A stretch of DNA of 64,000 nucleotides, taken from NCBI GenBank assembly GCA_949775045.1, contig OX459095.1:29911064-29975063 (forward strand). The letters are read 5' to 3'. A program made the position numbers and the translations under genes. Under the pieces are notes generated by a model. It had not been told where the DNA came from and made no database searches. It saw only the letters and a program-made list of their open reading frames with translations. The DNA comes from Metridium senile. Its lineage: Eukaryota > Cnidaria > Anthozoa > Actiniaria > Metridiidae. Below are positions 11,401-22,400 of the stretch, one piece after another (within the stretch, counting starts at the first letter, position 1; each line of letters opens with the position of its first letter).

Positions 11401-14400
11401 GTTAGAGGGGAACCATTTGATTTTTGAGTTTTTTAAAAACATTCTGCAGTCCCCAGGCAAGAAATAATATATGCTGGAACGTAAAAACATATCATGCCTG
11501 TTGGTTAGTGAGGGGGAAAATCCCCCCCCCCCCCCCCTTACCCAGGTCAAATGGTTCGCCTCTAAGAATGTTAGGTGTTTATTTTAGTTGGTCAATTTGT
11601 CTGTCTGTCTATCTATTTGTTTGGTTGTTTGTATGGTTGTTCTGTCTAAACATGAATTTCCAATTATTTCTGAACGTTTCTATAATGTTTGTTTTGTTTG
11701 CAGAAGACGACAAAGTTGAAATGCTACGGGCTCGAATAAAGCAGCTAGAAGGAGAACTAGAACTAGAGAAAGCCAGACATGCACCAAACGAAGCAATTCT
11801 TTCATCCATTCCAATCCTGGAAAAAGAAAAACTACGTTTACATGCGCAAGTTAATGAAGCTGTACAAGATTTAGCGAAAGCAAAATCCCAGTTAAGAACT
11901 GCCACTTACACTTCAAATCGTCTAGAAGCAGAGAAAGATGTTTTAGAAACGAAATACAGAAAATTAGAAAAGGATTTTGAAAAATTAAAAAATGAAACTG
12001 TTGAGCTTCAATATGAAAAGGGTCAACTTTTACGGCAGAAAAAGAACAAAACAAACGAAAATGAGATGGAAACAGACGCTAATCTCATATTGATTCAATC
12101 ACTGTCAAAGCGTAATGAAGAACTTACTCAGTCGGAGTCAGAACTAAAGGAACATGTTTGCGTTTTAGTGCAAGGTCTTCGAGATGTGAAAGAAGGTGTT
12201 GCTAAAGTAAAAGAGGAAAATATTCTTCTTCACGAAGAAATTGTCGACAACGGTGGCGCAATGGCTGAAGCGATGAAAAAGTGTTTACTCGGGCTGCAGC
12301 AAGTTGTAGATCAAATTAATAAGAACTCAAACAAAAGGAATTCTACTGTTAGTAATGATAATGAGGAGATTGAACGTCTAAATGAAGAATTAGCCGATAC
12401 TAAATCATGTATGAATGCGCTTCTCCAACGAGTTGTTGAACTCGAAGCTGGCACAGCGAGTGACAGCACACCGCAAAGTATAAACTACGACGGTTGCCCT
12501 AATTGTGCAAAGTTTGAAGAAGAAATTAAGGACCTTCAAATGGACTACGACGAGGTGAAGGCAAACCTTGAAAAGCTTGAAGCACAGTTCGAAGAAGTAA
12601 AATCTGACCGGGATGACTTACAGGATGAGGCGAAGTACTTGAAGAAAGTGTTATCATATCGTCAAGATATCATGGAAGTTCAAGTATCTGAAAAAACAAC
12701 TCGACAAATGCAACGCTTAGAGACGAACTTAGAAGAAGCGGAGAAGAAGTGCAAAGACCTGGAAGATGAGGTCGGTAACCTTTATAACCAGAAACAATCA
12801 TTACTCGATAATATTATTAAACTACATGACGAAGAAATGGTACAACAGAACGGTAATGGTGATGAGAATGATGACGATGACTTCAGTGATGATGATGACG
12901 ACGAAGACTTGTCAAGCGATGATCAGTCAACCGTGAATCCCTACCAATCCCGTTCAAAGTCCAACTCTATGAAAAAGTCATTGTATGCAAATATATCGAA
13001 TGATGCAGAGTTTAGTTCTGGCGCAAGCTTTTATGGGAGTGACACGGAGAGTGAGAGTGAGAGTGATGAGTGGAGCGAGCTAGAAGGGTCATCACGCCGG
13101 TTACAAGATTTAGTATCAGGACTTAAATCAGATCGAAAACGCATGCGATCAAATCTCAAAGAACTCATGGCAGATAAAAGAGGTCTCAACAAAAGAATTG
13201 ATAAATCAAAACAAGATTTTAAATCATTGATGAAACGAATGGAAAAACTCGACTCGGAAAATACATCGTTGCGTGACAAAGTAAAGAAGGACCGGCGTGC
13301 GTTGAAATCAAAAGTCAAGAAGGAGGAGAAGGAGAGCGAAAGACTGCGAGAGAGTCTAAAGGAAATGGAGAGTGAGAAAGCCGCGTTGATGAAATGTATT
13401 GAAATGAACAGTGCTGCAACCAACGAGGCAGAGACGCAAGAAACCACAGATGAACTAGAGGAAGATGATATCTCGAGATTAATAGCCAAGGCACAAGCGT
13501 TTGCACAAGAAGAAAAAGAAAACAAGGTGCAAGAAACGATCGAGGAAGAGTCAGAGGACGAGGAGGCGGAAACCAGAGAAGAAAAGGAAAATGATGAAGA
13601 AAGTGCAAGTAAAGAAGAAGAGAGTGAAGACAAATTTTCGTCTACAAGTGAAGAAGAAAAAGAAGATGAAGATAAAGACAAGAAAGAAGAAGAAGAACAG
13701 GAAGAAGAGAAACAAGAAAGGGACAATCTTTTTGGGATGAGGAAATCTGCGAGTAAACGCAGAGGTATGTATAACTGTCAATTGCGAACAGGGCATTCTT
13801 GAATGAAAGTCCCACGTAATGTGGACTTGCGTTTACGGTTGGCCGCCAACTTGTATTGTGTAAAAAGTTAAATTCAACTTTATGGAACAATCGGCATTGA
13901 GAAGGACAATGGGGGTTTGGTCAGTGCTGCTACCTGATGCGCATTGTAATATTAATGATGCCGATGATGATAATTTAGTATTGTGAGAAGAAGGATGCTG
14001 CTGCTGCTGTTGATGACGATGATGCGCATTGTGATGATAATGGTCATAATGGAGACGATGTTGAATATAATGTTGTTGGTAACCAAGCCATTGATGGTAT
14101 TAGTTGAGATGATGGTGGAAGCATTTATGACGATGATGATCCTGATGATATGATAAGATGATTATGATGTGATCAACTTCAATCAAAATGGTAATGGTTA
14201 TGATGCTTATAATAACATCCATTTGTCGTTACAGATAGAGCAATTCCCCCTCCACTTTTCGAAAAGGACAACAAGTCCGGGAGTGAAGAAGAGAAGGAGG
14301 ATAAAGACAAGGAAGAAGAAGAAGAACGTGAAAGGTACGAAATGGAAGACATCATGAGTCCACCACCTCCTCCACCACATGCACGACTACTGCAGAGACG

Positions 14401-14968
14401 AGCTTCAACGGTGGGAATAAACATGGATCGTGTTAACCGTGAAAAAATACACTTGGAAGAAGAAGTTGCTAGTCTGAAGAAATACTTGAACAGAAGTGCA
14501 TACCGGCGAAGATATTCGACAGTAGAATCACCGAAAGCCCCCCCACTCGGTGCCATGAAGACATTGGAATCACTACTACAGAAATCAGACATGGAGCTTA
14601 AAGAAGCCAGCGCAAAAATCAGCCGTCTTCAGTCGATGAATGCAGACTTGGAGGAACGTTTGAAGGATGCAGAGATGAACCAAGATGATCTTCGTCGTGC
14701 TGTTTGTGTCGCTAATAACTATGCAGCAGAAGAGCGAGAGAACAACACTGCTCTAGAAGAAGAAAGAGATAATCTACTACAGAAAGTTGAAACTCTTAAG
14801 CGAGAAAACAGCCGCTTAAGGAAATCCCGTGCAATAAACGCGGTGTATCGTAAAGGTGTACGTGGTGGGAAGACTCTTACTACTAGTGAGGAAGATATAG
14901 TCGATAGTGATGGTGCGGACTTGGAGTCAGACCTGTCACGCAGGTCCAGTAATGCAAGTGATTTGTGA
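6863..14968 (+). CDS. gene A: unrecognised long coiled-coil protein (five exons joined, 5' end missing)
   Basis: Exons 6863-8440, 10800-10908, 11181-11218, 11704-13764 and 14235-14968 join with matching phases (1,1,2,1,1) into one frame of about 1,506 codons ending in TGA at 14966. The first ~526 residues are Ser/Thr/Pro-rich and probably disordered, with a repeated motif HADHVTKDAGRP. Exon 11704-13764 begins a long heptad-rich coiled coil (DKVEMLRARIKQLEGELELE), broken by Asp/Glu-rich and Ser-rich stretches. The last exon adds a poly-Pro run, a further coiled coil and a Ser-rich tail ending NASDL. No enzyme motif, signal peptide or membrane segment is visible. The architecture suggests a scaffold or cytoskeletal adaptor, but this is inference; I do not recognise the family. 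The exon at 6863 needs a preceding exon ending in phase 1, which was not found. It converges on MED15. Confidence 0.8.
9901..10000 (+). CDS. gene A alternative first coding exon (proposed)
   Basis: ATG at 9901 (context AACAATGA) opens 33 codons rich in Lys and Ser (MKKLVVNSNSSKHEVNKADM) and ends at donor GTCAG|GTATTC in phase 1. That is the phase needed by the acceptor at 10800. No upstream acceptor gives an in-frame internal exon. It is best explained as an alternative start giving a shorter protein that lacks the big 6863 exon. No TATA box is evident. Confidence 0.5.
10101..10799. other. gene A intron
   Basis: AT-rich intron between the proposed alternative first exon and the exon at 10800. 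No repeats or coding signals were recognised. It ends in a good pyrimidine tract and TTTTGCAG. Confidence 0.6.
10800..10908 (+). CDS. gene A exon
   Basis: Acceptor TTTTGCAG|AGGC and donor CAAAG|GTAAAA. Its 109 bases in phase 1-2 encode a basic, Pro/Ser/Thr-rich linker (RNQVPPQPTTGSPKIRPRA). Confidence 0.8.
11181..11218 (+). CDS. gene A 38-nt exon
   Basis: Acceptor TTTTATTCAG and donor CCAC|GTAAGT flank 38 bases encoding STSKAKTSSLPSP. The phases 2-1 fit both neighbours exactly, which supports this very small exon. Confidence 0.75.
11704..13764 (+). CDS. gene A main coiled-coil exon
   Basis: The acceptor is TGTTTGCAG and the donor is AGAG|GTATGT. It encodes 687 residues. The first ~370 are a near-continuous heptad-repeat coiled coil, followed by an acidic run of Asp residues (GDENDDDDFSDDDDDEDLSS), a Ser-rich block, a second coiled coil, and a Glu/Lys-rich tail. 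Trinucleotide-like GAA and GAT codon runs show ongoing repeat expansion in coding DNA. Confidence 0.9.
13920..14170. repeat. degenerate GAT-rich repeats in gene A intron
   Basis: Irregular runs of GAT/GATGATGA with interruptions fill most of the last intron of gene A. They are far less regular than the GAT arrays in MED15. Confidence 0.6.
14235..14968 (+). CDS. gene A terminal exon
   Basis: The acceptor is GTCGTTACAG and TGA lies at 14966-14968. It encodes an acidic start, a run of six prolines (SPPPPPPHARLLQRRAS), then a coiled coil with NREKIHLEEEVASLKKYL and a second helix, then a Ser/Asp-rich tail. Confidence 0.85.
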
Positions 14969-15088
14969 CACCTGGAGAAATCAGTAGACGTCACGCTAGA
15001 TGTTTTTTGATTGTCACGTCACTAAGTTTCAAGTTCACACAATGAAAAACATATAACTTAATGTGAGATCAATGGTATAAAACGACCT

Positions 15089-15436
15089 GAACGTACGACG
15101 TATGTGTATGTGTATGTGTTACGTATGTGTATGTGCTACGTATGCGTATGCGTACGTGTTACGTATGTGTATGTGCTACGCATATGTACGTGCAACGAAT
15201 GTGTACGTGTTACGTATGTGTATGTGCTACGTATGTGTACGTGTTACGTATGTGTATGTGCTACGTATGTGTACGTGCAACGTATGTGTATGTGCTACGT
15301 ATGTATACGTGTTACGTATGTGTATCTGCTACGTATGTGTATGTGCTACGTATGTGTACCTGCAACGTCCCGTATGTGTATGTGCTACGTATGTCTACGT
15401 GCAACGTATGTGTTCGTGTTGTGTAAGTGTAGCCCT
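15089..15436. repeat. 17-bp minisatellite of alternating pyrimidine-purine
   Basis: About 20 copies of a 17-base unit (ACGTATGTGTATGTGCT and variants), often alternating as a 34-base pair of variants. The sequence is almost strictly alternating pyrimidine/purine, a Z-DNA-prone pattern. It begins about 120 bases after the gene A stop codon. Because 17 is not a multiple of 3, all three frames share the same lack of stops. Confidence 0.9.
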
Positions 15437-15824
15437 ACGGTAGAAATGTTACATTTCTCATCTAATCTCGTATACATACCGCCGTTTAATATCAACATTG
15501 ATTTCAGTATACAGCTTTTTCAAAAACATTGATTAATGAAAACGGAAAAGCTCACCGGCACAGCGAAATGTATTCTGGTTTTTGTATGCTTTAGGATACA
15601 TGTGAACTAGATTAGTGAATCATTCTAAAACTTGGTAAAGTTAATCATTTTAATGTAGTCTTTCATGTGATGGGATTTGTTTCTTAATTAGATTAATATT
15701 TCTACACTCGTTCCCAGTCCCTTCCTCAATTCCGGAAAGGCGAATTGTTGAGCTGCGAGCATGTCATCCAGTTTTCAGTACTCAAAGTTTCTGATTTGAA
15801 ATAGCTGTACACAGCTCCACTACC

Positions 15825-15936
15825 CTGGGTACCAGAGGTTATTTTCTACTAGCAACATAGACAGAGTTCTAAATGATAAATACAAATACTAAATCAAGAA
15901 ACCCTCTGGTTTCCAGGGTACAATTTCGCCGACACT
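15825..15936. mobile_element. short palindromic MITE-like element
   Basis: Left end ACCCTGGGTACCAGAGG is mirrored by CCTCTGGTTTCCAGGGT at the right, around an AT-rich centre. Non-coding. Confidence 0.6.
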
Positions 15937-17760
15937 TTCCTCTAGTTAGAAACTTCAATAAGACTGGTATTTGCCATGTCGTCCCTTTGAATCATTTTCA
16001 AAGGTTTATGTAGAACTGTTTCAACATTAGGATATTTTCAATGTAGTTACAGGCTAACACAAGGGGGGTTCACCCTACCCTCGTGAAACGGCCATTTCAA
16101 ACATCTTGCTTTGCAGACTCCATATTTAAAGTTTGCATCAAGGTTTTCCGAGCTTAAAGATGTGAGTTTACCAAGCAACTGAAGGTCTATTCTATGGTTA
16201 TCAGCAGTGGTGTAGTTAACGTTTCTTGACTCGATATTTACCCAGTTAAATAGAATCATTTACAAGAGTTGTTCTCATTAACCCGTGAAACAAACATTAC
16301 CAGAAATCTAAGACATTTTACGTCCGCGATATTATGACCGGCGGTCTACTGGCAGTCCAGAATTATCCTCGAATTTCTATCGAAATAAATCAATTTATCA
16401 AAACCAAACTATTATAAGTTTGTTTAGAAGTACCAAGCGCTTCTGGTGCTGTTGATATATTTAAAATTGAAGCGCCCGCTTACGCTCGGCATAGAATAAT
16501 TCGAACGAATTAGGTCACTTAGAAAATTTCAAAAGGACACAGGAAGCCCATTCTTATGAACTTTGAATTTTGAATTTCCCGCTTAAGAAGCCTTCGGATT
16601 CTTTAAACAGCGGAATTACACGTAAAATCACCAGGCTACTAAGCTGTAAACATTGCAATCGACTCGACGATCGAAACAAGCTTCTTTGCAGGATTTATCG
16701 GTCATTTTTTATGATATTTTGGTGTAAAATGGAAATTTTTAAAACTAAAAAATCATCACTTTTTACTGTTAATCTGCGTCATTGGTGTATTACTTGGAAA
16801 GATTTCTAAAACAGCATTGAAAAGCCCGTAATCTCAGGAGCATTTTAAGAAGGCGGCAAGGATGGATCCATGTAAACTTTCGATGGCAGGCGATGCTGAA
16901 CACAAGGTAAATTACACATTTTTCGCTGAAATACAGACTAAAGTAAAGCAATTATTTCTCAATAATATTATTCCTTCGTGCTGCATATTGAGAAAACAAA
17001 ATCAAACGTAACTTGCATAAATGAATAGAACTTATACTCGAGTTAAAAGTTAGGAGGCGGCACCGATAGTACAATGATATTTAGCAAATATATTAGACAT
17101 TTTCTTTCTGAGCCCATACATTTATCAGTAATTCTGAGCGGCCATTTTTAAATGCCACAAATCTAACTTTAGCATGCGATGACGTCACATGTCTTCGATT
17201 TCTGGTAATGGTGTATTAGTTAACGTGTGATAGTCAACTTACAACAAAAGAACACTATGGAATTAATGTCCATTAAAGAGTAATACATCAGTGTTGCATG
17301 CTGGTTAATGAAAACAGCTCTAAACGAAAAACAGTTGTTGATGTTTAAAATGGTACGTAACCAAGTGTACATCATTATATTATCTTTCTATGACCAGCGG
17401 TTATCCCTTTTAGCACAGACGAGCATCTATCGTCTGCTAGCAAAGGAACAAGCATTTCTATTATTATTAGGTCAGTACTGCAATAATTTCATCTTTAAAA
17501 ACAAATGTATCAAATAAATATATTTTTACTATGAATTAATTTTTAAGAATTGTGAATAAAACTGTTTTTAATACTGTAAAGTTTTCTGCATTGGCCTTAA
17601 AGAACAATCCTTTGCGCACCTTGAAAAACTTCTCCGCACATTCCCCACTAGTCTCCGTCACAGGTAGCTTCTTTTCCTCTTTCGGGCTTCCTTTGTTACT
17701 ATTTTCTTGACCATGAGACTCCTCCCATTAACCCAGACTCTTATACACTTAATATGTCGG

Positions 17761-17970
17761 AGGGCCGAACGGCAATTGTCGATTGCACGACCGAAAGGAA
17801 CTATTGGTAATACGAATTCCTTCTTATTCGTTTCTAAATTACCCATACAATGCCTCGTCGGCGAAACCTTCAAGGTCATGGCTTAACGGTGTTTGGGTAA
17901 TTTAGAATGGAATAAGAAGAAATTGGTATTACCCACAGTCCCTTTCGGTCGTGCAATCGCCGTTCGCCCC
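17761..17970. mobile_element. palindromic MITE, family Q copy 1
   Basis: Arms of about 80 bases (GATTGCACGACCGAAAGG left, CCTTTCGGTCGTGCAATC right) surround a centre of about 50 bases. The right-arm end GTCGTGCAATCGCCGTTCG and the following CCGTCAA sequence recur in decayed form near 37540-37610, so it is a dispersed family. No transposase. Confidence 0.8.
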
Positions 17971-18720
17971 GTCAATCTTTTTGGAATTAGTTGTATATAG
18001 ATATATTTTCAGTTCTAAGAATTTTTCTGAAAATAATTCCCATAATTTTCTTACTTTGAATAAAATTTTATTTTAATTTTATTACATATATGGTAAATAT
18101 AGAAAAATAACATGACACCAAGCAGTGTAAAAAATTACAAGTGGTGGTAACTCGTTTTTGCAGCAAAGTAACTGGATGTATCGATTTACTTGAGATAGGG
18201 AAAAGGAGTTATCTGCGGGGAAAGCTACGTTTATAGCAATAACAAGTTAAAGGACGTTTTACGTCTAGCTTTCCACTGCTCACTAAGAGTTCTAAGCCAG
18301 CACAGCCAAGATTCCTTATGGGTCCTAGTTAGTTTGACTGATATTTACGTCATCATGCTACAGGCTACTCTATACTTATTCTCATTTGGGCTTCCTGTGT
18401 TGGAATACAGGAAACCAAACAAAGGAAACCCAACATAGAAGTTGCCTTCGAAGAAATTTGGATAATACTTTGCTTTAGCTTGGTTATGATAGTAGTTAAA
18501 AACAGATGTGCACTCTTTATACAGCTATGAAAATCACTAGAATGGTTAAACATGCGTTTAAAATTCAGCCTTGGAGGAGGTTTTTTTTTTTGCACCACAT
18601 AAATTTGAGCAAAATGATTGGCCAGAAGCAATTGCATGGTACAAAAACAAGACAGGATTTCAAAAGCTTCTTAACCACTCCAGTGATCTTGATAGTAAAA
18701 TAAAGATGACTATAATATGT

Positions 18721-19184
18721 CATAGGCTAAATATAGACTGAATCCATAGGCTAAATATAGACTGAATCCATAGGCTAAATATAGACTGAATCCATAGGCT
18801 AAATATAGACTGAATCCATAGGCTAAATATAGACTGAATCCATAGGCTAAATATAGACTGAATCCATAGGCTAAATATAGACTGAATCCATAGGCTAAAT
18901 ATAGACTGAATCCATAGGCTAAATATAGACTGAATCCATAGGCTAAATATAGACTGAATCCATAGGCTAAATATAGACTGAATCCATAGGCTAAATATAG
19001 ACTGAATCCATAGTCTAAATATAGACTGAATCCATAGTCTAAATATAGACTGAATCCATAGGCTAAATATAGACTGAATCCATAGTCTAAATATAGACTG
19101 AATCCATAGGCTAAATATAGACTGAATCCATAGGCTAAATATAGACTGAATCCATAGGCTGAATATAGACTGAATCCATAGGCT
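18721..19184. repeat. 24-bp minisatellite beyond the MED15 3' end
   Basis: About 19 copies of a 24-base unit containing AGGCTAAATATAGACTGAAT, nearly identical between copies except for G/T and A/G variants at one or two sites. It starts about 85 bases beyond the likely MED15 poly(A) signal at 19269. The long minus-strand frame through it (LWIQSIFS repeats) is an artefact of a 24-base period. Confidence 0.95.
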
Positions 19185-19268
19185 GATAATCACCGTCAAG
19201 CAAGTGATCGACTTATGAAATCAGTTCATATAAAATAATCCTCATTACAAATATTTATAACTGGTTTG

Positions 19269-19274
19269 TTTATT
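19269..19274 (-). terminator. MED15: MED15 candidate poly(A) signal
   Basis: AATAAA on the minus strand, about 150 bases after the MED15 stop codon at 19426, the first canonical signal downstream. Cleavage would fall roughly 10-30 bases further, just before the 24-bp satellite. Confidence 0.5.
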
Positions 19275-19425
19275 TCGACCCAATGATTCCAAGGAAGCTT
19301 CAGGTGTAGACCGATAAACCATCGTGGTATTGCTAGTTCACTGTTACCTCCGACAAACATGCCAGTCTTATACTTGACTCCTGTAGGTCAATAACAACTA
19401 ATGTTAGTACATGCCAAAGATATGC

Positions 19426-19449
19426 CTATTGCTCTGTTGCAATCTCAAC
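19426..19449 (-). CDS. MED15: MED15 exon 15 (terminal coding exon)
   Basis: Acceptor after a T-rich tract (TTTTTTTTCAG on the minus strand), then VEIATEQ and TAG. Short but in phase 0, and the position of the stop fits the family C terminus, which ends shortly after the LLNAW motif. Confidence 0.7.
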   Translation of the reverse strand, partial: VEIATEQ

Positions 19450-22400
19450 CTGAAAAAAAACAATCTTGCACGCTAATCAAAGTCTTTTGTTACTTCTAAC
19501 CTACAAAACCATAATTATATGGTAATGGCATTGTTAATTTCAAGATTGCATGCGGTATCTTTGATACGATGAACATAAATATGACGAGAAGAGAAGGAAG
19601 AGAATAATAGTAAATAACTTTATTATGCCTCCTATGCAGTCAACTCCTTCTCCTTTTGGGCTTCAAAGGATGTTTATTCAATGGCATTTAAGGGAGTTAA
19701 AAAAGCTGTAAAAAAGCTTGGGCGAAGTATGAATTGAAATATGACAAGAACAAATTTGGACTTGCTTTAATAGCACCATTATTGTAAATCATTGTTTTTT
19801 TAAATACATATTTAATATTTTGTTCAAACATTCAAGTGGTTTTGCTTACCCATGCATTTAATAGCGATGTCACAGAATAAAAGCCTGGCATTCTTCTTAA
19901 TTCAGATGATAACTGACCACGTATCTTGAGAAGAAAAGGTGTGGTTTCTATAATAGATAATAAATTTAAATACTACAATTATTGACAAAAGTGTTGGCAT
20001 GAATTTGATAAAGTAATTTTAGCACTGCTGAAATTCCACTACTACCCCCACCCCCCTTCTCAATGTTGAGGAGGGAGTCATTGTTTGGTGCTTATGCGGT
20101 TGACCTATCAATGCGCTATCATTTCACACCAACATTGATGTGGGGGGAATTTTGTTATACTTCAAAAAAAATGAAGTACCGTTAGTCACTATGAGATAAA
20201 ATGCTAAAATCATGCCAACTACTTTTGCCAATGATTGTAGGTCCAACACACAGACACAAACAAAAATACAAAAGAGCCATAAAATGATAAATGATTTATT
20301 TATGTTTTTTAAAGCCAGCTAAACATTGAACATAACACAGACATTGGCTGCAATCAAAAACATAGAAGGTGCAGAGTCACTCCATTACTGGCAGGGACCA
20401 AAAAAGCATTTCACAACAAGCAGTTGGAATGTCTAAGTTTGCAGAAAGCTGTGGTAAGGACATTGAACAATACTTACCATAAGCTTTTGTTTTACACTCT
20501 GGGCTGGAGTGAGGATAGTTCTGTGGTACAGTGATTTCAATGGGTGGGACGGCAGGCAGATAGTCATCGTCTATATGTATTAAAGATATGATTAGAAAAC
20601 ATTTTGACAAGAAAACAAACAATATGCAAATTTTAGATAAGTAGATAAGTAGATAAGTACTGTTAAAACACAAGTAAGAGAAATATGAAAGCAAGGTAAA
20701 TGAAAGATGAAAGCATGGTAAATGAAATATGAAAGCAAGGTAAATGAAATATGAAAGCATGGTAAATGAAACAGACAAAGAAGAAAGATGAAACAGAAAT
20801 GGAAAGGAGGTAGTAAGTAAATAACATCATAAATGGCAGCAATGTCAATGACTGCTGCTTTGTACTTACGTATTGAACACATGAGTAACATTGAACTTTG
20901 ACTATTTGAACTGTCAACTTCAGGTTTAACAGTAAACCTATCACATAGTCGTGCTAGTTCTCCCTGTAATGTGTGAGGTAGCGGGCATTTCTTTGAGGTA
21001 ACTTCAGTAATTTTTAACTTCTTGTATGGAGGAGGAGGGGGACTGTGGTATAAAAATACAGCCATTTATTAGAACACAATGTTAACCTTCTTGTTAAAGA
21101 CTGCTTATGAAATGTTAACCCCTCCCCCTTTTTCTCCTATGCAACTCTGCAGGCAGTATTTGGTAAGTTCATCGTATTTCGTAGCATTAAAAATCAGCAA
21201 TTTGGTTTATTTAGGGGTATTAACATTAAATTTTGACATATCTTTGCATCTTTTAGTGTTATAAAAAAAGGTAAAAAATTTCTTTCCATGCATTTTTTAG
21301 TTTAAGTCTTTTTGTGGTATCTCAAAAGGGTTAAATAGTTTGTGGCGTGCCCTTTTACAAGGAGTTTCTGTATATTTTTGGGGTGTTTAAAATGTTAGTA
21401 CAATGCAAGACACTTTATTCCTCTCTAATGTTCTTACCAGATAGGAGGTCCTTCAAGTGTCTGTACTATCGGAGAGAATGTTCTTTTTAGTGTATGCGAA
21501 AACAGCGGTGATTTAAGATGTTTTACGACAGTATCTAACAAAGCCTGGCCACTTAGTTGTTGGGTTTGTTCTTCTGATGAGAAGTGGAATGGTTTGGTTG
21601 TGGTTGATATTATTGTAGTACCAGCTTTTGCTGCACTTTGAATCGTAGAACTTGGTGAAGGGCATACTGTAGTGCCTGGTCGCTGTTGATGAACAATAAA
21701 AAACACACAACAATATTGATTGATTGAAAAATGACAAACAGCATTTTTTTATTAAGCATTAATTAAAAAAACACACATACTTTTTATCTAAGTTCGATAA
21801 GTTATTACTTATCTAGGTATAACTACAATCATTATTAATAATAAGTTGTTTCTTTCACGTTAAAATTTTATTCCTAGCTTTCGGATTTACAATCCACCAT
21901 CAGGGAAAACTAACAATCATGTTCAAAGTTGTTGAGACCTTTGTTTGAAGTTTAAAAAATATACAAAATATATACATTTTAAGAGTGAATATACATTTTC
22001 TTTGGCAACCCCCTCCCCGCCCCCAAAGCAATGTTGATTAGCCTTTCTCATGAGAACTATTCCACATTCCAAAACTCCAAGTTTGATTTGGGGGAGAGGG
22101 GGGATGTAAATTTTTTATACAAGTTGTTTTTTATGTATAAACCAGGTAATGTCTGTATTTTGTACATGATTGTAGGTAATCATTATAATAATTACTATTG
22201 ATTTAGTGGGTGGACTATGGGGATATTAGGTTTCAAAGAACTTGGATTACTTACTGTTGGTGGTTTGAGATTCAATTTCTTTAAGACTTGTTCACATCTT
22301 TCAAGGACATTTAGGGGGACTCTAAATATAAACAATAATCAAGCAACCAATTTGTCTTTGACTGAATGATGAAATGATCAACTGGTTGACTGAATAAATG

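Larger units (their letters stand above)
15437..18720. other. convergent intergenic region
   Basis: Between the 3' ends of gene A and MED15. It holds palindromes at 15825-15936 and 17761-17970 and otherwise AT-rich DNA. Short frames at 16570, 17308 and 18506 lack motifs or splice partners. No gene can be supported. Confidence 0.5.

Noticed and set aside
15102..15532. Cys/Tyr-rich frames (YVCVCATYVY)
   Set aside because: A 17-bp satellite gives the same peptide type in all three frames.
16862..16909. Possible first coding exon (ATGGATCC..., donor CACAAG|GTAAAT)
   Set aside because: The start context and donor look good, but the only nearby acceptor (17431) gives a stop within nine codons in phase, and no further exons were found.
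18720..19199. 159-codon frame with LWIQSIFS repeats
   Set aside because: 24-bp satellite beyond the MED15 poly(A) signal; the apparent membrane-like repeats are a by-product.
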